DNA from: Streptomyces sp. NBC_00390
Lineage (GTDB): Bacteria; Actinomycetota; Actinomycetes; Streptomycetales; Streptomycetaceae
Direction of reading: 5' to 3'
DNA: 64,000 nt
NCBI RefSeq assembly: GCF_036057275.1
Contig: NZ_CP107945.1
Span: 7,378,001 to 7,442,000, forward strand
Positions 1 to 9,816 of this stretch are shown here, piece after piece. Position numbers and translations under genes: made by a program. A model generated the notes under the pieces. It was not told the origin of the DNA. It was given only the letters and a program-made list of their open reading frames with translations, and did no database searches. The first letter of the stretch is position 1. Every line of letters begins with the position of its first letter.

Positions 1-97
1 GGATCGCAGCGTGACCGCCGGTGAACCCTGAGTGACGTGAGACCAGCGTGAACCATCACCCACAGGTCCGCAACTCGCGCTGCGTGCAGGCGCGCTG

Positions 98-418
98 TCA
101 GCTGCTGCCGCCCGCGCCGCGCACGGCGTCGAGGAAACGCCCAGCCAGGGCCCGTGCGTCGGGCCGGTGGTTGCGCTGGCCCATGGTCAGGCGGTACCGC
201 TTGCCGTTGAGGGTGGCGACCGTGCTGTCGTCGCCCGCGAACCACGGCCTGCCCGCCGTCACCGCGCGGACCGGCGCGCTCTCGATCACCCGGCCGTAGC
301 TGGTCATGAGGGCCAGCCTGCCGTCCTTGATCAGCACTTGCCCGGCCCGGGTGAGCGAGCGCGGCCAGCGCTCGATCCGTACGCCCGTGGCACTGAACTC
401 GGGCTCTGCCGTAGCCAT
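98..418 (-). CDS. Small conserved hypothetical protein
   Basis: A 106-residue protein of unknown function. The start is the ATG at 418 (MATAEPEF...), not the longer open frame upstream, because the purine-rich AAGGGGG lies just 5' of it. No membrane segment or signal peptide is seen. The body is rich in short beta-strand-like stretches with basic residues and could be a small beta-sandwich or PH-like fold, but this is a guess. It is transcribed divergently from the PLP enzyme at 689, with about 270 bp between them that would hold both promoters. The gene looks intact; the function is not recognised. Confidence 0.6.
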   Translation of the reverse strand: MATAEPEFSATGVRIERWPRSLTRAGQVLIKDGRLALMTSYGRVIESAPVRAVTAGRPWFAGDDSTVATLNGKRYRLTMGQRNHRPDARALAGRFLDAVRGAGGSS

Positions 419-688
419 CGTGTCTCCGCCCCCTTCGCAGCGACTTCTGAGGGAAGTCTGCACAACCTGCGCCGTGTGCACCAGTACGTGTGGATGGTGC
501 CACCACGTAACGGGCCGCCGCCGCAAGGCATTCCCAAGGTACCCCTATGGGTCCCCAAAGTGAACGTTTGCCCAGGTGAGGGGCTTACTGTTGCAGAAGG
601 GGGCGGATGGACGGCCGGGGCGGGACAAGGCCTCCCGGGCGCTGCCTGACCGGGTGGCGGCGGGACGACGAGGCGAGGAACAGGGCAC

Positions 689-1822
689 ATGAGCAGAGTC
701 GAGAAGACGGTTGCGGGCGAGGCGGTGGCCACCGTCGACGTGGACCGCAGCGACGCGGAGTACCGGGCATGGCTGAAAGAGGCCGTGCGTAAGGTCCAGG
801 CGGATGCGAACCGTTCCGCGGACACGCATCTGCTGCGCTTCCCGCTGCCCGACGAGTGGGGCATCGACCTGTACCTCAAGGACGAGTCCACCCACCCCAC
901 CGGCAGCCTCAAGCACCGCCTGGCCCGCTCGCTGTTCCTTTACGGGCTGTGCAACGGCTGGATCAGACCCGGCAAGCCGGTCATCGAGGCGTCCAGCGGC
1001 TCGACCGCGGTGTCCGAGGCCTACTTTGCCAAGCTGATCGGTGTTCCCTTCATCGCCGTGATGCCGCGCACCACGAGCGCGGAGAAGTGCCGATTGATCG
1101 AATTCCACGGCGGACAGTGCCACTTCGTCGACGACTCCCGGAAGATGTACGAGGAATCGGCCGCGCTGGCCGAGCGCACCGGCGGGCACTACATGGACCA
1201 GTTCACCTATGCCGAGCGGGCCACCGACTGGCGGGGCAACAACAACATCGCTGAATCGATCTATCAGCAGCTGCGCCTCGAGCGCTATCCGGAACCCGCC
1301 TGGATCGTCGCCACCGCGGGCACCGGCGGTACATCGGCGACCATCGCCCGCTACGTGCACTACATGCAGCACGACACCCGCATCTGCGTGCCCGACCCGG
1401 AGAACTCCTGTTTCTTCGACGGCTGGACCCAGGGCGATCCGTACGCCACGAGCGACTGCGGATCCCGGATCGAGGGCATCGGCCGGCCCCGGATGGAGCC
1501 GAGTTTCGTACCCGGAGCGATCGACCGGATGATGAAGGTGCCCGACGCGGCGAGCATCGCGGCCGTACGCGCCCTGGAGGTCGCCATCGGCCGTAAGGCG
1601 GGCGGCTCCACCGGCACCGGTCTGTGGAGCGCGCTGAAGATAGTCGCCGAGATGGTGGCCTCGGGGCAGCGCGGGAGCGTGGTCACCCTGTTCTGCGACC
1701 CGGGCGACCGCTATCTCGACAAGTACTACTCCGACGAATGGCTGGCGCGGCAGGACCTGGACATCCGCCCGTACGCGGCCGCCATCGACCGGTTCCTCGA
1801 GAGCGGCGACTGGTCCTGCTGA
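689..1822 (+). CDS. Cysteine synthase/CBS-family PLP enzyme, Cds1-like cysteine desulfhydrase
   Basis: A 377-residue fold-type II PLP enzyme of the cysteine synthase family. The Schiff-base lysine is K75 in TGSLKHR, the substrate loop is ASSGST at about 101-106, the phosphate-binding loop is GTGGT at 211-215, and the pyridine-N serine is in GGSTGTG at about 305-311. Overall features, including the C-terminal GDRYLDKYY segment, recall the mycobacterial L-cysteine desulfhydrase Cds1, which releases sulfide, pyruvate and ammonia from cysteine. The specific reaction is inferred from resemblance; another beta-replacement activity is possible. The gene stands alone, converging on the SRPBCC gene at 1869-2351. 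Two more members of the superfamily occur in this window, at 39209 and 53634. Confidence 0.8.
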   Translation: MSRVEKTVAGEAVATVDVDRSDAEYRAWLKEAVRKVQADANRSADTHLLRFPLPDEWGIDLYLKDESTHPTGSLKHRLARSLFLYGLCNGWIRPGKPVIEASSGSTAVSEAYFAKLIGVPFIAVMPRTTSAEKCRLIEFHGGQCHFVDDSRKMYEESAALAERTGGHYMDQFTYAERATDWRGNNNIAESIYQQLRLERYPEPAWIVATAGTGGTSATIARYVHYMQHDTRICVPDPENSCFFDGWTQGDPYATSDCGSRIEGIGRPRMEPSFVPGAIDRMMKVPDAASIAAVRALEVAIGRKAGGSTGTGLWSALKIVAEMVASGQRGSVVTLFCDPGDRYLDKYYSDEWLARQDLDIRPYAAAIDRFLESGDWSC

Positions 1823-1868
1823 CCGGCCCGCGTACGGCGTGAGCCGGAACGCGGTGGGCCAGGGCGGC

Positions 1869-2351
1869 TCAGGACGCGGCGGACCTGGCCAGCCTGCGGT
1901 CCAGATTGCGCACCGCGTCCTTGAAGGCGCGCCCGAATCCCGCCCGGCCCAGCCGCAGTACGGCCCGCAGCGGCGCGGGCCCGTCGGCGGCGAAGGTCCA
2001 CTGCACCCGTGTGCCCGTCGCGGTCGGGGTCATCCGCCACTCCTCCAACAGCGCCTGCAGACCAGGGGCGTTGGTCTCGTCCACGCGGTACGCGTAGCGG
2101 GTGCCGGGCTCCTTGGCCATGATCCGCTCGGCGAACACCGTCCCGCCCCTGAGCCTGACCTCACGGCCCGAGCCCCCGTCGGTGGGCCGGGCCGCGGTCA
2201 CGGCCGTGAACCACGCCGGCCAGGCGGCGACGTCGTCGGCGAGCGCTGTGTACACGGCGGAGGGGGAGGCTGCCACTTCGGCGGAGAAGACCAGCCGCAG
2301 CGGAGCGGTCTCGACGAAGTCGAGCTCTACGGGGCGCAGCCGGCGTGCCAT
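1869..2351 (-). CDS. SRPBCC family protein
   Basis: A 160-residue soluble protein with the polyketide cyclase/START-like pattern: an N-terminal strand, the segment SPSAVYTALADDVAAWPAW at about 30-48 typical of the family's first helix, a strand-rich middle, and a long amphipathic C-terminal helix. The fold encloses a hydrophobic ligand cavity; the ligand cannot be told from sequence. It lies downstream of and on the same strand as a second SRPBCC gene (2470-2946) and a DeoR-type regulator (2959-3816), so the three may be one transcript. There is no sign of damage. Confidence 0.8.
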   Translation of the reverse strand: MARRLRPVELDFVETAPLRLVFSAEVAASPSAVYTALADDVAAWPAWFTAVTAARPTDGGSGREVRLRGGTVFAERIMAKEPGTRYAYRVDETNAPGLQALLEEWRMTPTATGTRVQWTFAADGPAPLRAVLRLGRAGFGRAFKDAVRNLDRRLARSAAS

Positions 2352-2469
2352 GGGTGCGTACCTCCAGCGGAGCGCAGGGGTGGGGCGGGGGCCGCCACCC
2401 TATAGGGCGGCTCGTCGGATGTCCGCACCCCCGGGCGGTCGATCGGACGTCCGCCGCCTCGGCAGTCGG

Positions 2470-2946
2470 TCAGCCGGCCGGAACCCGGGCGAGCAGTCCG
2501 TCGAGCGCGCGGCCGAACACCCGCCGGCCCACCCGCGCCACCAGCGGATCGAGCAGCCGAGGCAGATGCCGGATCCGCAGGTCCTCCGTCCATACGACCA
2601 CCGAGCCCGAGTCGCTGTCCTTTCCCGAGCCGCCGTCCGGGCCCCCGGGGATCACCTCGACCTCCGCCCAGCCCGTGATCACCCGACCACGCTTGACCAG
2701 CCGGCAGACCCCGGCACGGCCTGCCTGCGGCGGCTCCCAGCGCACGACCTCCATGGGGTCGTCGAAACCGCAGCGTCCGATCCCGCTGCGCACCACGAAT
2801 ACAGTGCCGACCCCGGCCGGCGCGGGCGTCGTGACCCGGGCCGAGGTCAGCGGCATCTGTGCGGCATGGGCGGACCAGTCCGTCACCCGCAGCCAGCAGG
2901 CCTGGGCCGGCAGGGCGGTGGCCCGGGTGATCCGAAAGACCGTCAT
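2470..2946 (-). CDS. SRPBCC family protein (second copy)
   Basis: A 158-residue SRPBCC-type protein beginning MTVFRITRATALPAQACWLRVTDWS. The W-x-x-VTDW element and the later EVVRWEPP and VVVWTEDLRIR strands fit the family. An internal low-complexity loop (GGPDGGSGKDSDSG, about 102-115) replaces one connecting turn. Only 12 bp separate it from the 3' end of the DeoR regulator, so co-transcription is likely. The ligand and role are unknown. It is not close in sequence to the neighbour at 1869-2351, so a recent tandem duplication is unlikely. Confidence 0.75.
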   Translation of the reverse strand: MTVFRITRATALPAQACWLRVTDWSAHAAQMPLTSARVTTPAPAGVGTVFVVRSGIGRCGFDDPMEVVRWEPPQAGRAGVCRLVKRGRVITGWAEVEVIPGGPDGGSGKDSDSGSVVVWTEDLRIRHLPRLLDPLVARVGRRVFGRALDGLLARVPAG

Positions 2947-2958
2947 GCCCTGCCCGCC

Positions 2959-3816
2959 TCAGTCGTCCTGGGCGTCGGCGGTCCCGGTCTGCGCCTCGGT
3001 ACCGCCCGCCACGACCAGTCCCGGCAGGTGTTCCGCCATCTCCGTGCGGGCCGCGGCCGAAAGGCCCACGTCCGTCACCAGGGTGTCCACATCCGTGAGC
3101 TGCGCGAACGAACTGAGGCCCACCGTCCCCCACTTGGTGTGGTCGGCGACCACCACCACCCGGCGCGCGGCCTGGACGAACCGCCGGTTCGTCTCCGCCT
3201 CCGCCAGATTCGGGGTGGACAGACCCGCCTCCACCGAGATGCCGTGCACACCGATGAACAGCATGTCGAAGTGGAGTGAGCGGATGGCCTGGTCGGCCAC
3301 CGGGCCCACCAGCGAGTCCGACGGTGTACGCACCCCGCCGGTCAGCACGACGGTCGCCGCACCGGGGCGCGGGCCGCCCGGCCCGCCGGCCCGCTGCGCC
3401 GAGTGGAAGACGTCGGCGACCCGTACGGAGTTGGTGACCACCGTCAGGTCGGGCACCTCCAGCAGATGGTGCGCCAGCGCGAAGGTCGTGGTGCCGCCGG
3501 ACAGCGCGATCGCGCTGCCGGGTACCGCCAGCCGCGCCGCGGCCCGCGCGATGTCCTCCTTGGCACTGAGCTCCAGCGCCGACTTGGCCTCGAAGCCGGG
3601 CTCGTGCGTGCTCGCCTCGACTACCGGCACCGCGCCACCGTGGACCTTCTCGAGGACCCCCTGCCGGGCCAGGGCGTCCAGATCCCGTCGCACCGTCATG
3701 TCGGAGACGTTGAGCCTGCGGGTGAGTTCATTGACCCGTACCCCGCCGCGCCTGCGCACCTCGTCCAGGATCAGGGCGCGCCGCTGCTCCGCGAGCAGGT
3801 TCTGGTTGTCGCTCAC
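2959..3816 (-). CDS. DeoR/GlpR family transcriptional regulator
   Basis: A 285-residue repressor-type regulator. The GTG at 3816 (VSDNQNLLAEQRRALIL...) is taken as the start because it places the DeoR HTH at the N-terminus, as is usual; GGAAGGA lies about 12 nt upstream. The HTH_DeoR wing contains RRLNVSDMTVRRDLDAL at about 30-46. The C-terminal DeoRC sugar-phosphate sensor domain follows, with SGGTTT near 112, LTGG and the DHTKWG motif near the end. The family usually senses phosphorylated sugars and controls adjacent catabolic genes, but only two SRPBCC genes lie downstream, so the target is unclear. Confidence 0.88.
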   Translation of the reverse strand: MSDNQNLLAEQRRALILDEVRRRGGVRVNELTRRLNVSDMTVRRDLDALARQGVLEKVHGGAVPVVEASTHEPGFEAKSALELSAKEDIARAAARLAVPGSAIALSGGTTTFALAHHLLEVPDLTVVTNSVRVADVFHSAQRAGGPGGPRPGAATVVLTGGVRTPSDSLVGPVADQAIRSLHFDMLFIGVHGISVEAGLSTPNLAEAETNRRFVQAARRVVVVADHTKWGTVGLSSFAQLTDVDTLVTDVGLSAAARTEMAEHLPGLVVAGGTEAQTGTADAQDD

Positions 3817-4063
3817 CGCCGGGGCCGGTCCTTCCGTGTCGTCGCCGTACCGTCCTCGCCGTACCTCGCCTCGCAGGGCTGTACGTGGCTGTACGTCGCC
3901 TGTGGCCAAGGCTTCCCATCCTTGCACGCGCTTCCGCGGTACGGGCTCGGGGGAGATTCCGTGAGAGCCGTGCGGCGAACCGGCACGATCCGGGATTCTG
4001 GCCACGAACCGCCGAGCGGCTGCGCACCGATCGATCCTCCCATCGAGAGAGCGAGTCACAGAA

Positions 4064-6466
4064 GTGACCCCTGGCACCGAGGCGTCCTACGACACCGAGG
4101 CACCGCACAGCGGGGGACCGGCGCTCGAACTGCTGGTCCACGGCGTCGGCGGAGCCACCCCCCAGGACATGCTGCGCGACCCCCGCACGGTGCGGATCAC
4201 CGGCGACGAGAAGGCCGCGGTCCACCGGCGCACCGACGACGCCGAGGCGGAGCGCCACCCGCAGGACTACCGGGAGCGCCCCATCCGGGAGGCGTACTGC
4301 TGGTCCAACCTCACCTCCGGCAACGGAGCTCGGGCCCTGTGGCTGCTGCTGCTTCCGTTCATGGTGGTCAACCTCGCGCACTGGATGCGCCCGAGGGCCA
4401 CGGGGCTCCGCAGGACCACCCGGCTGTACGGGGTGCTGGTGCGGCTCGTGGCGCTGAGTCTCACCGTGCTGCTGACCGCCGCCGCCTGCGAGGTCGCGCT
4501 CGATCTGCTGGCCTGGCAGTGCGCCGGCTCGCCCGACTGCAGCGCCGAGCGGTCCTGGCTCGGCTTCATGTCCAGTGCCCAGGGCGGCTGGTGGTCCCAG
4601 CCGGGGCGGCGCCTCGCCCTCGCCTCGGCCGTGCCGGCAGCGCTGGTCGCCCTGCTGTGGTACCTCTCCAACCGCACGTGGAGCGCGTACGAGTCGCAGC
4701 GCCCGCCGACCGGCGACGAGTGGCGGGCGTGCGGCGACGTCGAGGACGACTACGGCCAGGGCGAGGAGGAGGCCGAGCGCGCCGGGACCGGTGCGGATGC
4801 CGCGTCCGCCGCCGAGCCCGTCGTACGGCCGGCCCTCGGGCGGCCCGGGTTCTGGTACGGCCGCCGTCTGGTCGCCCGGCTGCGCGCCGCGCACACCGCC
4901 GCCGGAGTGCTGACCGTCGCCGCCGCGGTCGCCGGAGCGGCTGCCCGTCACGACCGCGGCGCCGACAACGGCGTACTGGAGCTCAGCGGCATGCTCCTCG
5001 AGGGCGCCCTCGCCGGGGCCGGGCTCGCCGTACTGTGGGTGGTACTGCGCAGGGGGCGCAGCGAGAAGCGGCTCGACGCCCGGCTCGACAAGGCGACGGT
5101 GCGCCACCTGCCGGGCGCCGCCGTCACCCTGCTCGCCCTGTCCTTGGTGTACGCGTCCTGGTCACGCCCCGGCTGGGCCTCCGCCGGCCCCCTTCCCGGC
5201 GATGTCACCTTCCGTGTCATCGTCCTCGCCCAGGGCGCACTGGTCGTCGCCCTCGCCGTCGCCGCACGGGCACTGCACCGCCGCGCGCGCCATCCCCGCA
5301 CCGTCCTGCACGGCTTCGGCGGCCCGGCCGTCGCCATGCTCGCCTGCGCCCTCGGCGGGGTGATGACCGGCGGGGTCGCCCAGCGTGTCGCGGACTGGCT
5401 GGACCGCTCGGGCACTCCGGGGATGGACGACCAGGGGGCCATCCCCGGACCCCCGGTGCTGCTCAGCTGGCAGGCATCCGTCATCCCGGTCCTGCTCGTC
5501 GTGCTGCTGGTGCCGGCCGTGGTCCTCGTGGTCCGCACCTGGCTCGCCGCCCGCGCTCTGCGGCCGGCCGTCGAGTCGGACTACGGCGAGGACCGGCCCG
5601 ACACCGTCCGCACCCGCAGGATCGCGGGGACCCGGGCACGCGCCGCGCTCACCGACGCCGCACCCGGTCTGGTCGGCATCGTCTCCGGGGCCACGCTGCT
5701 GCTCGGGGCGGGCGCGGTCGGCGGGGCGTGGGTCAGCGGTGAGGTGCCGGGCCTCGCCTTCGGGACCGGCGGCACTCTCGCCGAGTCCGCCGCCGGGACC
5801 GCACAGGCGCTGGGCTCCTGGCTGATCGGCTTCGGCTTCATACTGTTCGTGACCATGGGCCGGCGCGCCTATCGCGACGCCTCCGCCCGGCGCACCATCG
5901 GCATTCTGTGGGACGTGGGCACGTTCTGGCCGCGGGCCGCCCATCCCTTCGCCCCGCCCTGCTACGCGGAACGCGCCGTACCCGATCTCACCTGGCGCAT
6001 GTGCACCTGGACGGCCCGCACCGGCGGACGGCTCGTCATCTCGGGCCACTCGCAGGGCAGCGTGCTGGCCGCCGCGGCCGTGTGGCAGCTACCCGCGGCC
6101 ACCCGCCGCCGGGTGGCGTTACTGACCTACGGCTCGCCGCTGGAGCGACTGTACGGCCGCTGGTTCCCGGCGTACTTCGGGACGGATGCCCTGCGGGAGC
6201 TGCGCAGCCAGATGGACTGCTGGCGCAATCTGTACCGGCACACCGACCCGATCGGCGGACCCGTGCTGATTCCCGCCGAGGGCCGCCATCGCGAGGTGGA
6301 CCGGGAGGAGCTCAAGGACCCTGTCGTGTACGGGCGTTCGGACCGGTACCCGCTGCCCGAGCCGATCCTCGGACACTCCGACTACCAGGCCGATCCGGCG
6401 TTCGCGGCCGAGCGCGGCGAGCTGCTGGAGCGTCTCGGACCGACCGTGCCCCGGCAGGCCCGCTGA
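4064..6466 (+). CDS. Large integral membrane protein with alpha/beta-hydrolase (lipase-like) motif
   Basis: An 800-residue protein starting at the GTG at 4064. The N-terminus has LLVHGVGG (about residues 23-30), typical of the oxyanion strand of alpha/beta hydrolases. The middle (about 95-600) is a series of hydrophobic segments separated by acidic or basic loops, giving roughly eight to ten membrane spans. Near the C-terminus a GHSQG nucleophile elbow (S663) is followed by a TYGSPLERLYGRWFP lipase-like stretch and a histidine-containing tail (GHSDYQ). So one hydrolase domain appears to be split by a large membrane insertion. The substrate is unknown; an ester or lipid is a reasonable guess. 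It is divergent from the DeoR gene and converges on the gene at 6479. Confidence 0.75.
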   Translation: MTPGTEASYDTEAPHSGGPALELLVHGVGGATPQDMLRDPRTVRITGDEKAAVHRRTDDAEAERHPQDYRERPIREAYCWSNLTSGNGARALWLLLLPFMVVNLAHWMRPRATGLRRTTRLYGVLVRLVALSLTVLLTAAACEVALDLLAWQCAGSPDCSAERSWLGFMSSAQGGWWSQPGRRLALASAVPAALVALLWYLSNRTWSAYESQRPPTGDEWRACGDVEDDYGQGEEEAERAGTGADAASAAEPVVRPALGRPGFWYGRRLVARLRAAHTAAGVLTVAAAVAGAAARHDRGADNGVLELSGMLLEGALAGAGLAVLWVVLRRGRSEKRLDARLDKATVRHLPGAAVTLLALSLVYASWSRPGWASAGPLPGDVTFRVIVLAQGALVVALAVAARALHRRARHPRTVLHGFGGPAVAMLACALGGVMTGGVAQRVADWLDRSGTPGMDDQGAIPGPPVLLSWQASVIPVLLVVLLVPAVVLVVRTWLAARALRPAVESDYGEDRPDTVRTRRIAGTRARAALTDAAPGLVGIVSGATLLLGAGAVGGAWVSGEVPGLAFGTGGTLAESAAGTAQALGSWLIGFGFILFVTMGRRAYRDASARRTIGILWDVGTFWPRAAHPFAPPCYAERAVPDLTWRMCTWTARTGGRLVISGHSQGSVLAAAAVWQLPAATRRRVALLTYGSPLERLYGRWFPAYFGTDALRELRSQMDCWRNLYRHTDPIGGPVLIPAEGRHREVDREELKDPVVYGRSDRYPLPEPILGHSDYQADPAFAAERGELLERLGPTVPRQAR

Positions 6467-6478
6467 GGCCCTTCGCCG

Positions 6479-8890
6479 TCACGGCAGCTCGGGCAGGTCT
6501 TCCGGGTAGAGCAGGGTCAGGTCGTCGGTGCTGGTCTCCGCCAGCTCGGCGACCCGGCCCGCATGCCGCTCCACCATCGACTCGAACGTCTGGCGCGCGG
6601 TACGGCCGTTGCCGAACGCGGGCCCCTTGGGCAACTCGGTGAAGTACTTCAGCAGCGCCTCGTCCGTCCCCGGGGCGAGGCGGTACTCGTGCTCCTCGGC
6701 CTGCTGTTCCACGATCCGCAGCAGCTCGTCCGGCACATAGTCCTGGAAGGTGATGGTCCGTGAGAAACGGGAGGCGACACCGGGGTTGACCGACAGGAAG
6801 CGCTTCATCTCCGCCGTGTAACCGGCAACGATCACCACGACCGCGTCACGGTGGTCCTCCATCAGCTTCACCAGTGTGTCGATTGCCTCCTTGCCGAAGT
6901 CCCGGCCGGAGTCCTCGGGCGACAGGGCGTACGCCTCGTCGATGAACAGCACACCACCGCGCGCCCGCTCGAAGGCCTCCTGGGTGCGGATGGCGGTGGA
7001 CCCGATGTGCTCGCCGACCAGATCCACCCGGGACACCTCGACGAGATGGCCGCGCTCCAGCACCTGGAGCGAGGCCAGGATCTCGCCGTAGAGCCGGGCC
7101 ACGGTGGTCTTGCCGGTGCCGGGGGAGCCGGTGAAGACCAGATGGCGGCGGACGGAGGCGGCCTTGAGCCCGGCCTCCTGGCGGCGTCTGCCCACCTCGA
7201 TCATGTTGGTGAGGCTGCGGACCTCGCGTTTGACGCTCTCCAGGCCCACCAGAGCGTCCAGTTCACCGAGTACCACGCCCGAGTCGCGTGAGCCACCGGC
7301 CGGCGCCGCGGCCTCGGGTGGCGACTGGGCCACCCGCCCGCCCGGGACGGGGGAGAGGAGACCGGGGGACTGCGTGGCGGTGAGCACGGAGGTGGCGGCG
7401 GGCTCGGCCTTGGTCCGGACACCGCTCTCGTCGCTGGTGCAGTCCTCGACGACCGGGCCGTCGTTCTCGCCGAACTCGTAGCCGCCGCGGGCGCACCGCT
7501 CGGTGCGGCACCCGCTCAGCGTGGTACGGCAGCCGTCCATCACATGGAAGCCGTAACCGCCGCTGCCGGTGACCCGGCAGCCGCGGAAGGTGCCGCGGCC
7601 CTCGGCGGAGACATAGAAACCGGCTTCGGCGGGAGCGGTGACGGTGCAGCGATCGATCAGCGGATCGGCGCCCTTGGTGACGATCACTCCGGTCTGCGCC
7701 GCGTCGATGGTGCAGCCGCTCAGGGTGCCGCCGCTGCCGTGGTCACGGAACCAGGCACCGGTGGAGACCTCTCGGATACGGCAGTCGTCGAGTTGCGCGG
7801 TGGCGCCGTCGCTCACCGACACCGCCGTGTTGCGCACCTGCGAGATGTCGCTGTCGACGACGTCGGCGCGCGAACCGCGGTCCAGCACGAACAGCGCGTC
7901 GGGGACGTCGTGCAGCCGGCAGGAGTCGAGGACGGCACTCGCGCCGTCGCTGACCCAGACGGCCGGATAGTCGCCCGTGCTGTCGTGGATCTCGCACCGG
8001 TTGGCGTCCACGCGGGTGCCGGGGTCCCACACGGACAGACCGTTGCGCCCGAAGTGGCGCACGGTGGAGCGGGTCAGCGTGAGGACCGAGCGCGAGCGCA
8101 GATCGATCCCGTTCTCCGGTACGTCGTGGATGGCGCAGTCGGAGAGGGTCAGCACGGCGTCGGTGTCGAGCGTGATCCCGTCGCCCGAAGTGCGGTGCAC
8201 GGACGAGTCGGTGAGATGGGCCGTGGCGCGCGAGGCGATCTGCACACCGGTGCCCTTGATCTCGTACACCTCGCAGCCGATCGCCTCCAGACCGGTGCCT
8301 TCGCCCGAGACGGTCAGGCCACCGCCCGACGCATGGTGCACCCGGCAGCGCTCCAGCCGCGGGTGCGCGCCGCCGCGCACCGAGATTCCCGACTGCCCGG
8401 CCGAGACCACCTCGCAGTCCTCGAACACCCCGCCCGCGCCGTCCAGTACGCCGATGCCGACGCCCGCGGGATTGTCGACCGTGCAACGGCGCACCGTCGG
8501 GCGGGCGGCGCCGCGTACTTCTATGCCGGCTGCCGAGCGTGTGACGATCCGCAGATCGGCCAGCTCGGGTGTGCCGTCCTCGACGAGGAGCGCGGGCGCG
8601 GCCGAGTCCTGGCCCTCCACATGCAGATCCTGGACGGTCGCGGAGGCACGCACGGTGAGCGGTACGCCGTCCGCCGGCGCGATCCGCACCGAGCCCGCCG
8701 CACCCTCGGCGCCGCGCAGCGTCACCGCCCGCTGGACGACGAGGTTCTCGCGGTACGTCCCCGGTGCCACGGTGAGGATGTCGCCGTCGGCGGCGGCCTC
8801 CAGGGCGGCGGCGAGGGAGGCGTACTCGCCCGTGCGGCGCCGCCACCGCGATGTGCCGGTGTGCGTCACCTGGACCGTGCCCTGTGCCAT
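6479..8890 (-). CDS. Right-handed beta-helix repeat protein fused to CbxX/CfqX-type AAA+ ATPase
   Basis: An 803-residue two-part protein. The ATG at 8890 (MAQGTVQVTH...) is preceded by GAGGTGGGGGCAG. Residues about 10-490 are a parallel beta-helix: about 20 imperfect coils of 22-24 residues with alternating C/V/I positions (for example VRRCTVDNPAGVGIGV, LSDCAIHDVPENGIDL). A Pro/Ala linker follows. Residues about 550-800 form an AAA+ module with Walker A GSPGTGKTT near 590, Walker B VLFIDEAYAL near 645, and sensor and arginine-finger segments as in CbxX/CfqX and type VII EccA ATPases. It may use ATP to remodel a partner bound by the helix. No ESX genes are nearby. Confidence 0.85.
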   Translation of the reverse strand: MAQGTVQVTHTGTSRWRRRTGEYASLAAALEAAADGDILTVAPGTYRENLVVQRAVTLRGAEGAAGSVRIAPADGVPLTVRASATVQDLHVEGQDSAAPALLVEDGTPELADLRIVTRSAAGIEVRGAARPTVRRCTVDNPAGVGIGVLDGAGGVFEDCEVVSAGQSGISVRGGAHPRLERCRVHHASGGGLTVSGEGTGLEAIGCEVYEIKGTGVQIASRATAHLTDSSVHRTSGDGITLDTDAVLTLSDCAIHDVPENGIDLRSRSVLTLTRSTVRHFGRNGLSVWDPGTRVDANRCEIHDSTGDYPAVWVSDGASAVLDSCRLHDVPDALFVLDRGSRADVVDSDISQVRNTAVSVSDGATAQLDDCRIREVSTGAWFRDHGSGGTLSGCTIDAAQTGVIVTKGADPLIDRCTVTAPAEAGFYVSAEGRGTFRGCRVTGSGGYGFHVMDGCRTTLSGCRTERCARGGYEFGENDGPVVEDCTSDESGVRTKAEPAATSVLTATQSPGLLSPVPGGRVAQSPPEAAAPAGGSRDSGVVLGELDALVGLESVKREVRSLTNMIEVGRRRQEAGLKAASVRRHLVFTGSPGTGKTTVARLYGEILASLQVLERGHLVEVSRVDLVGEHIGSTAIRTQEAFERARGGVLFIDEAYALSPEDSGRDFGKEAIDTLVKLMEDHRDAVVVIVAGYTAEMKRFLSVNPGVASRFSRTITFQDYVPDELLRIVEQQAEEHEYRLAPGTDEALLKYFTELPKGPAFGNGRTARQTFESMVERHAGRVAELAETSTDDLTLLYPEDLPELP

Positions 8891-9019
8891 CGTGCTGCTC
8901 TGCCCCCACCTCGTGATTCGTGCACCGCCGCGTCGCTGAGGGGACGCCTCCCCGGACCCCCGTGGGGGTCGCACCACCGTAGCGCGCGCAGGGCGCCGGA
9001 GTTGACGGGACGGAGCAGG

Positions 9020-9628
9020 TCAGCTGCCTGCGCCGGTGCGCCCCCAGTCGGGACCGACCGCGGCCCAGGCCCGGTCCAGGTCGGCGAGTCTGTGTCGTAC
9101 CAGCCCCCATACGGCGAGCCGTCTCGCGCATTCCACGAGGCCGCCGGCGATCAGCGCGGCGCCGCTGCCGGCGAGGGCCGCATGCACCCGGACGGACGCC
9201 GGGTCCATCGGACGGTGGACCAGGAGGCCGGACGCGTCGGTCCATATCGTGAAGGTGTCGCCCGGGCGGGCCGTGCGCTGCCGGGTGGTGACCGTGCCGG
9301 TGTGCGAACTGCCGTCGGGGGCCGTCCACTTCGCCACGACCAGACTGCGGACGTCCTCGGAACGGCCCGTCTCGGGATCGAAGCCGGGGGTTTTGGGGTG
9401 GGGCGCCGGCCGTACCACCGTGGCCTTGGTCGCCGTCCGCCCCAGGCGCTGGACGCGTGCCGATTCGCGCAGGGACTCCTCACTGAGCGAACCCGCTGTC
9501 CACCCGGCCACGGGTACAGCGGTGACAAGAAGCAGGGCGGCGGCGAACGCCACCCATGCCTCGAGGAGATCGGTGGCACGGCACAGCGGATTGTGCCGCC
9601 AGCGCCAGAGGCCAACAACTGCTCGCAC
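9020..9628 (-). CDS. Rv1733c-family membrane protein
   Basis: A 202-residue protein starting at the GTG at 9628, preceded by AAGGGGGG. The opening WRWRHNPLCRATDLLEAW and two membrane segments (about 23-43 and 151-166) enclosing an extracytoplasmic beta-rich domain are the hallmark of the actinobacterial Rv1733c family, which is abundant in Streptomyces and of unknown biochemical function. The domain carries GDTFTIWTDASGLLVHRPMDP, a family signature. It is monocistronic, between the beta-helix/AAA gene and the MOSC gene, all on the minus strand. It looks intact. Confidence 0.85.
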   Translation of the reverse strand: MRAVVGLWRWRHNPLCRATDLLEAWVAFAAALLLVTAVPVAGWTAGSLSEESLRESARVQRLGRTATKATVVRPAPHPKTPGFDPETGRSEDVRSLVVAKWTAPDGSSHTGTVTTRQRTARPGDTFTIWTDASGLLVHRPMDPASVRVHAALAGSGAALIAGGLVECARRLAVWGLVRHRLADLDRAWAAVGPDWGRTGAGS

Positions 9629-9816
9629 GGTCTGCTGCCCCCCTTCCGTGTCCGTTCCGTAATATCCCGGAGAGGCTCTGCATGTGGGCGGGTTGAGAGA
9701 AGAGAGAGCTACGTCACCCTTGCGGTGCGGCCGCGTCACCGGTCGCACGCGGCCGTCTCGTGCGGGGTTCCCCGCCGAGGGGCGCACGGACGGTGCTTCG
9801 CAGGCCGGCGGGTGCG

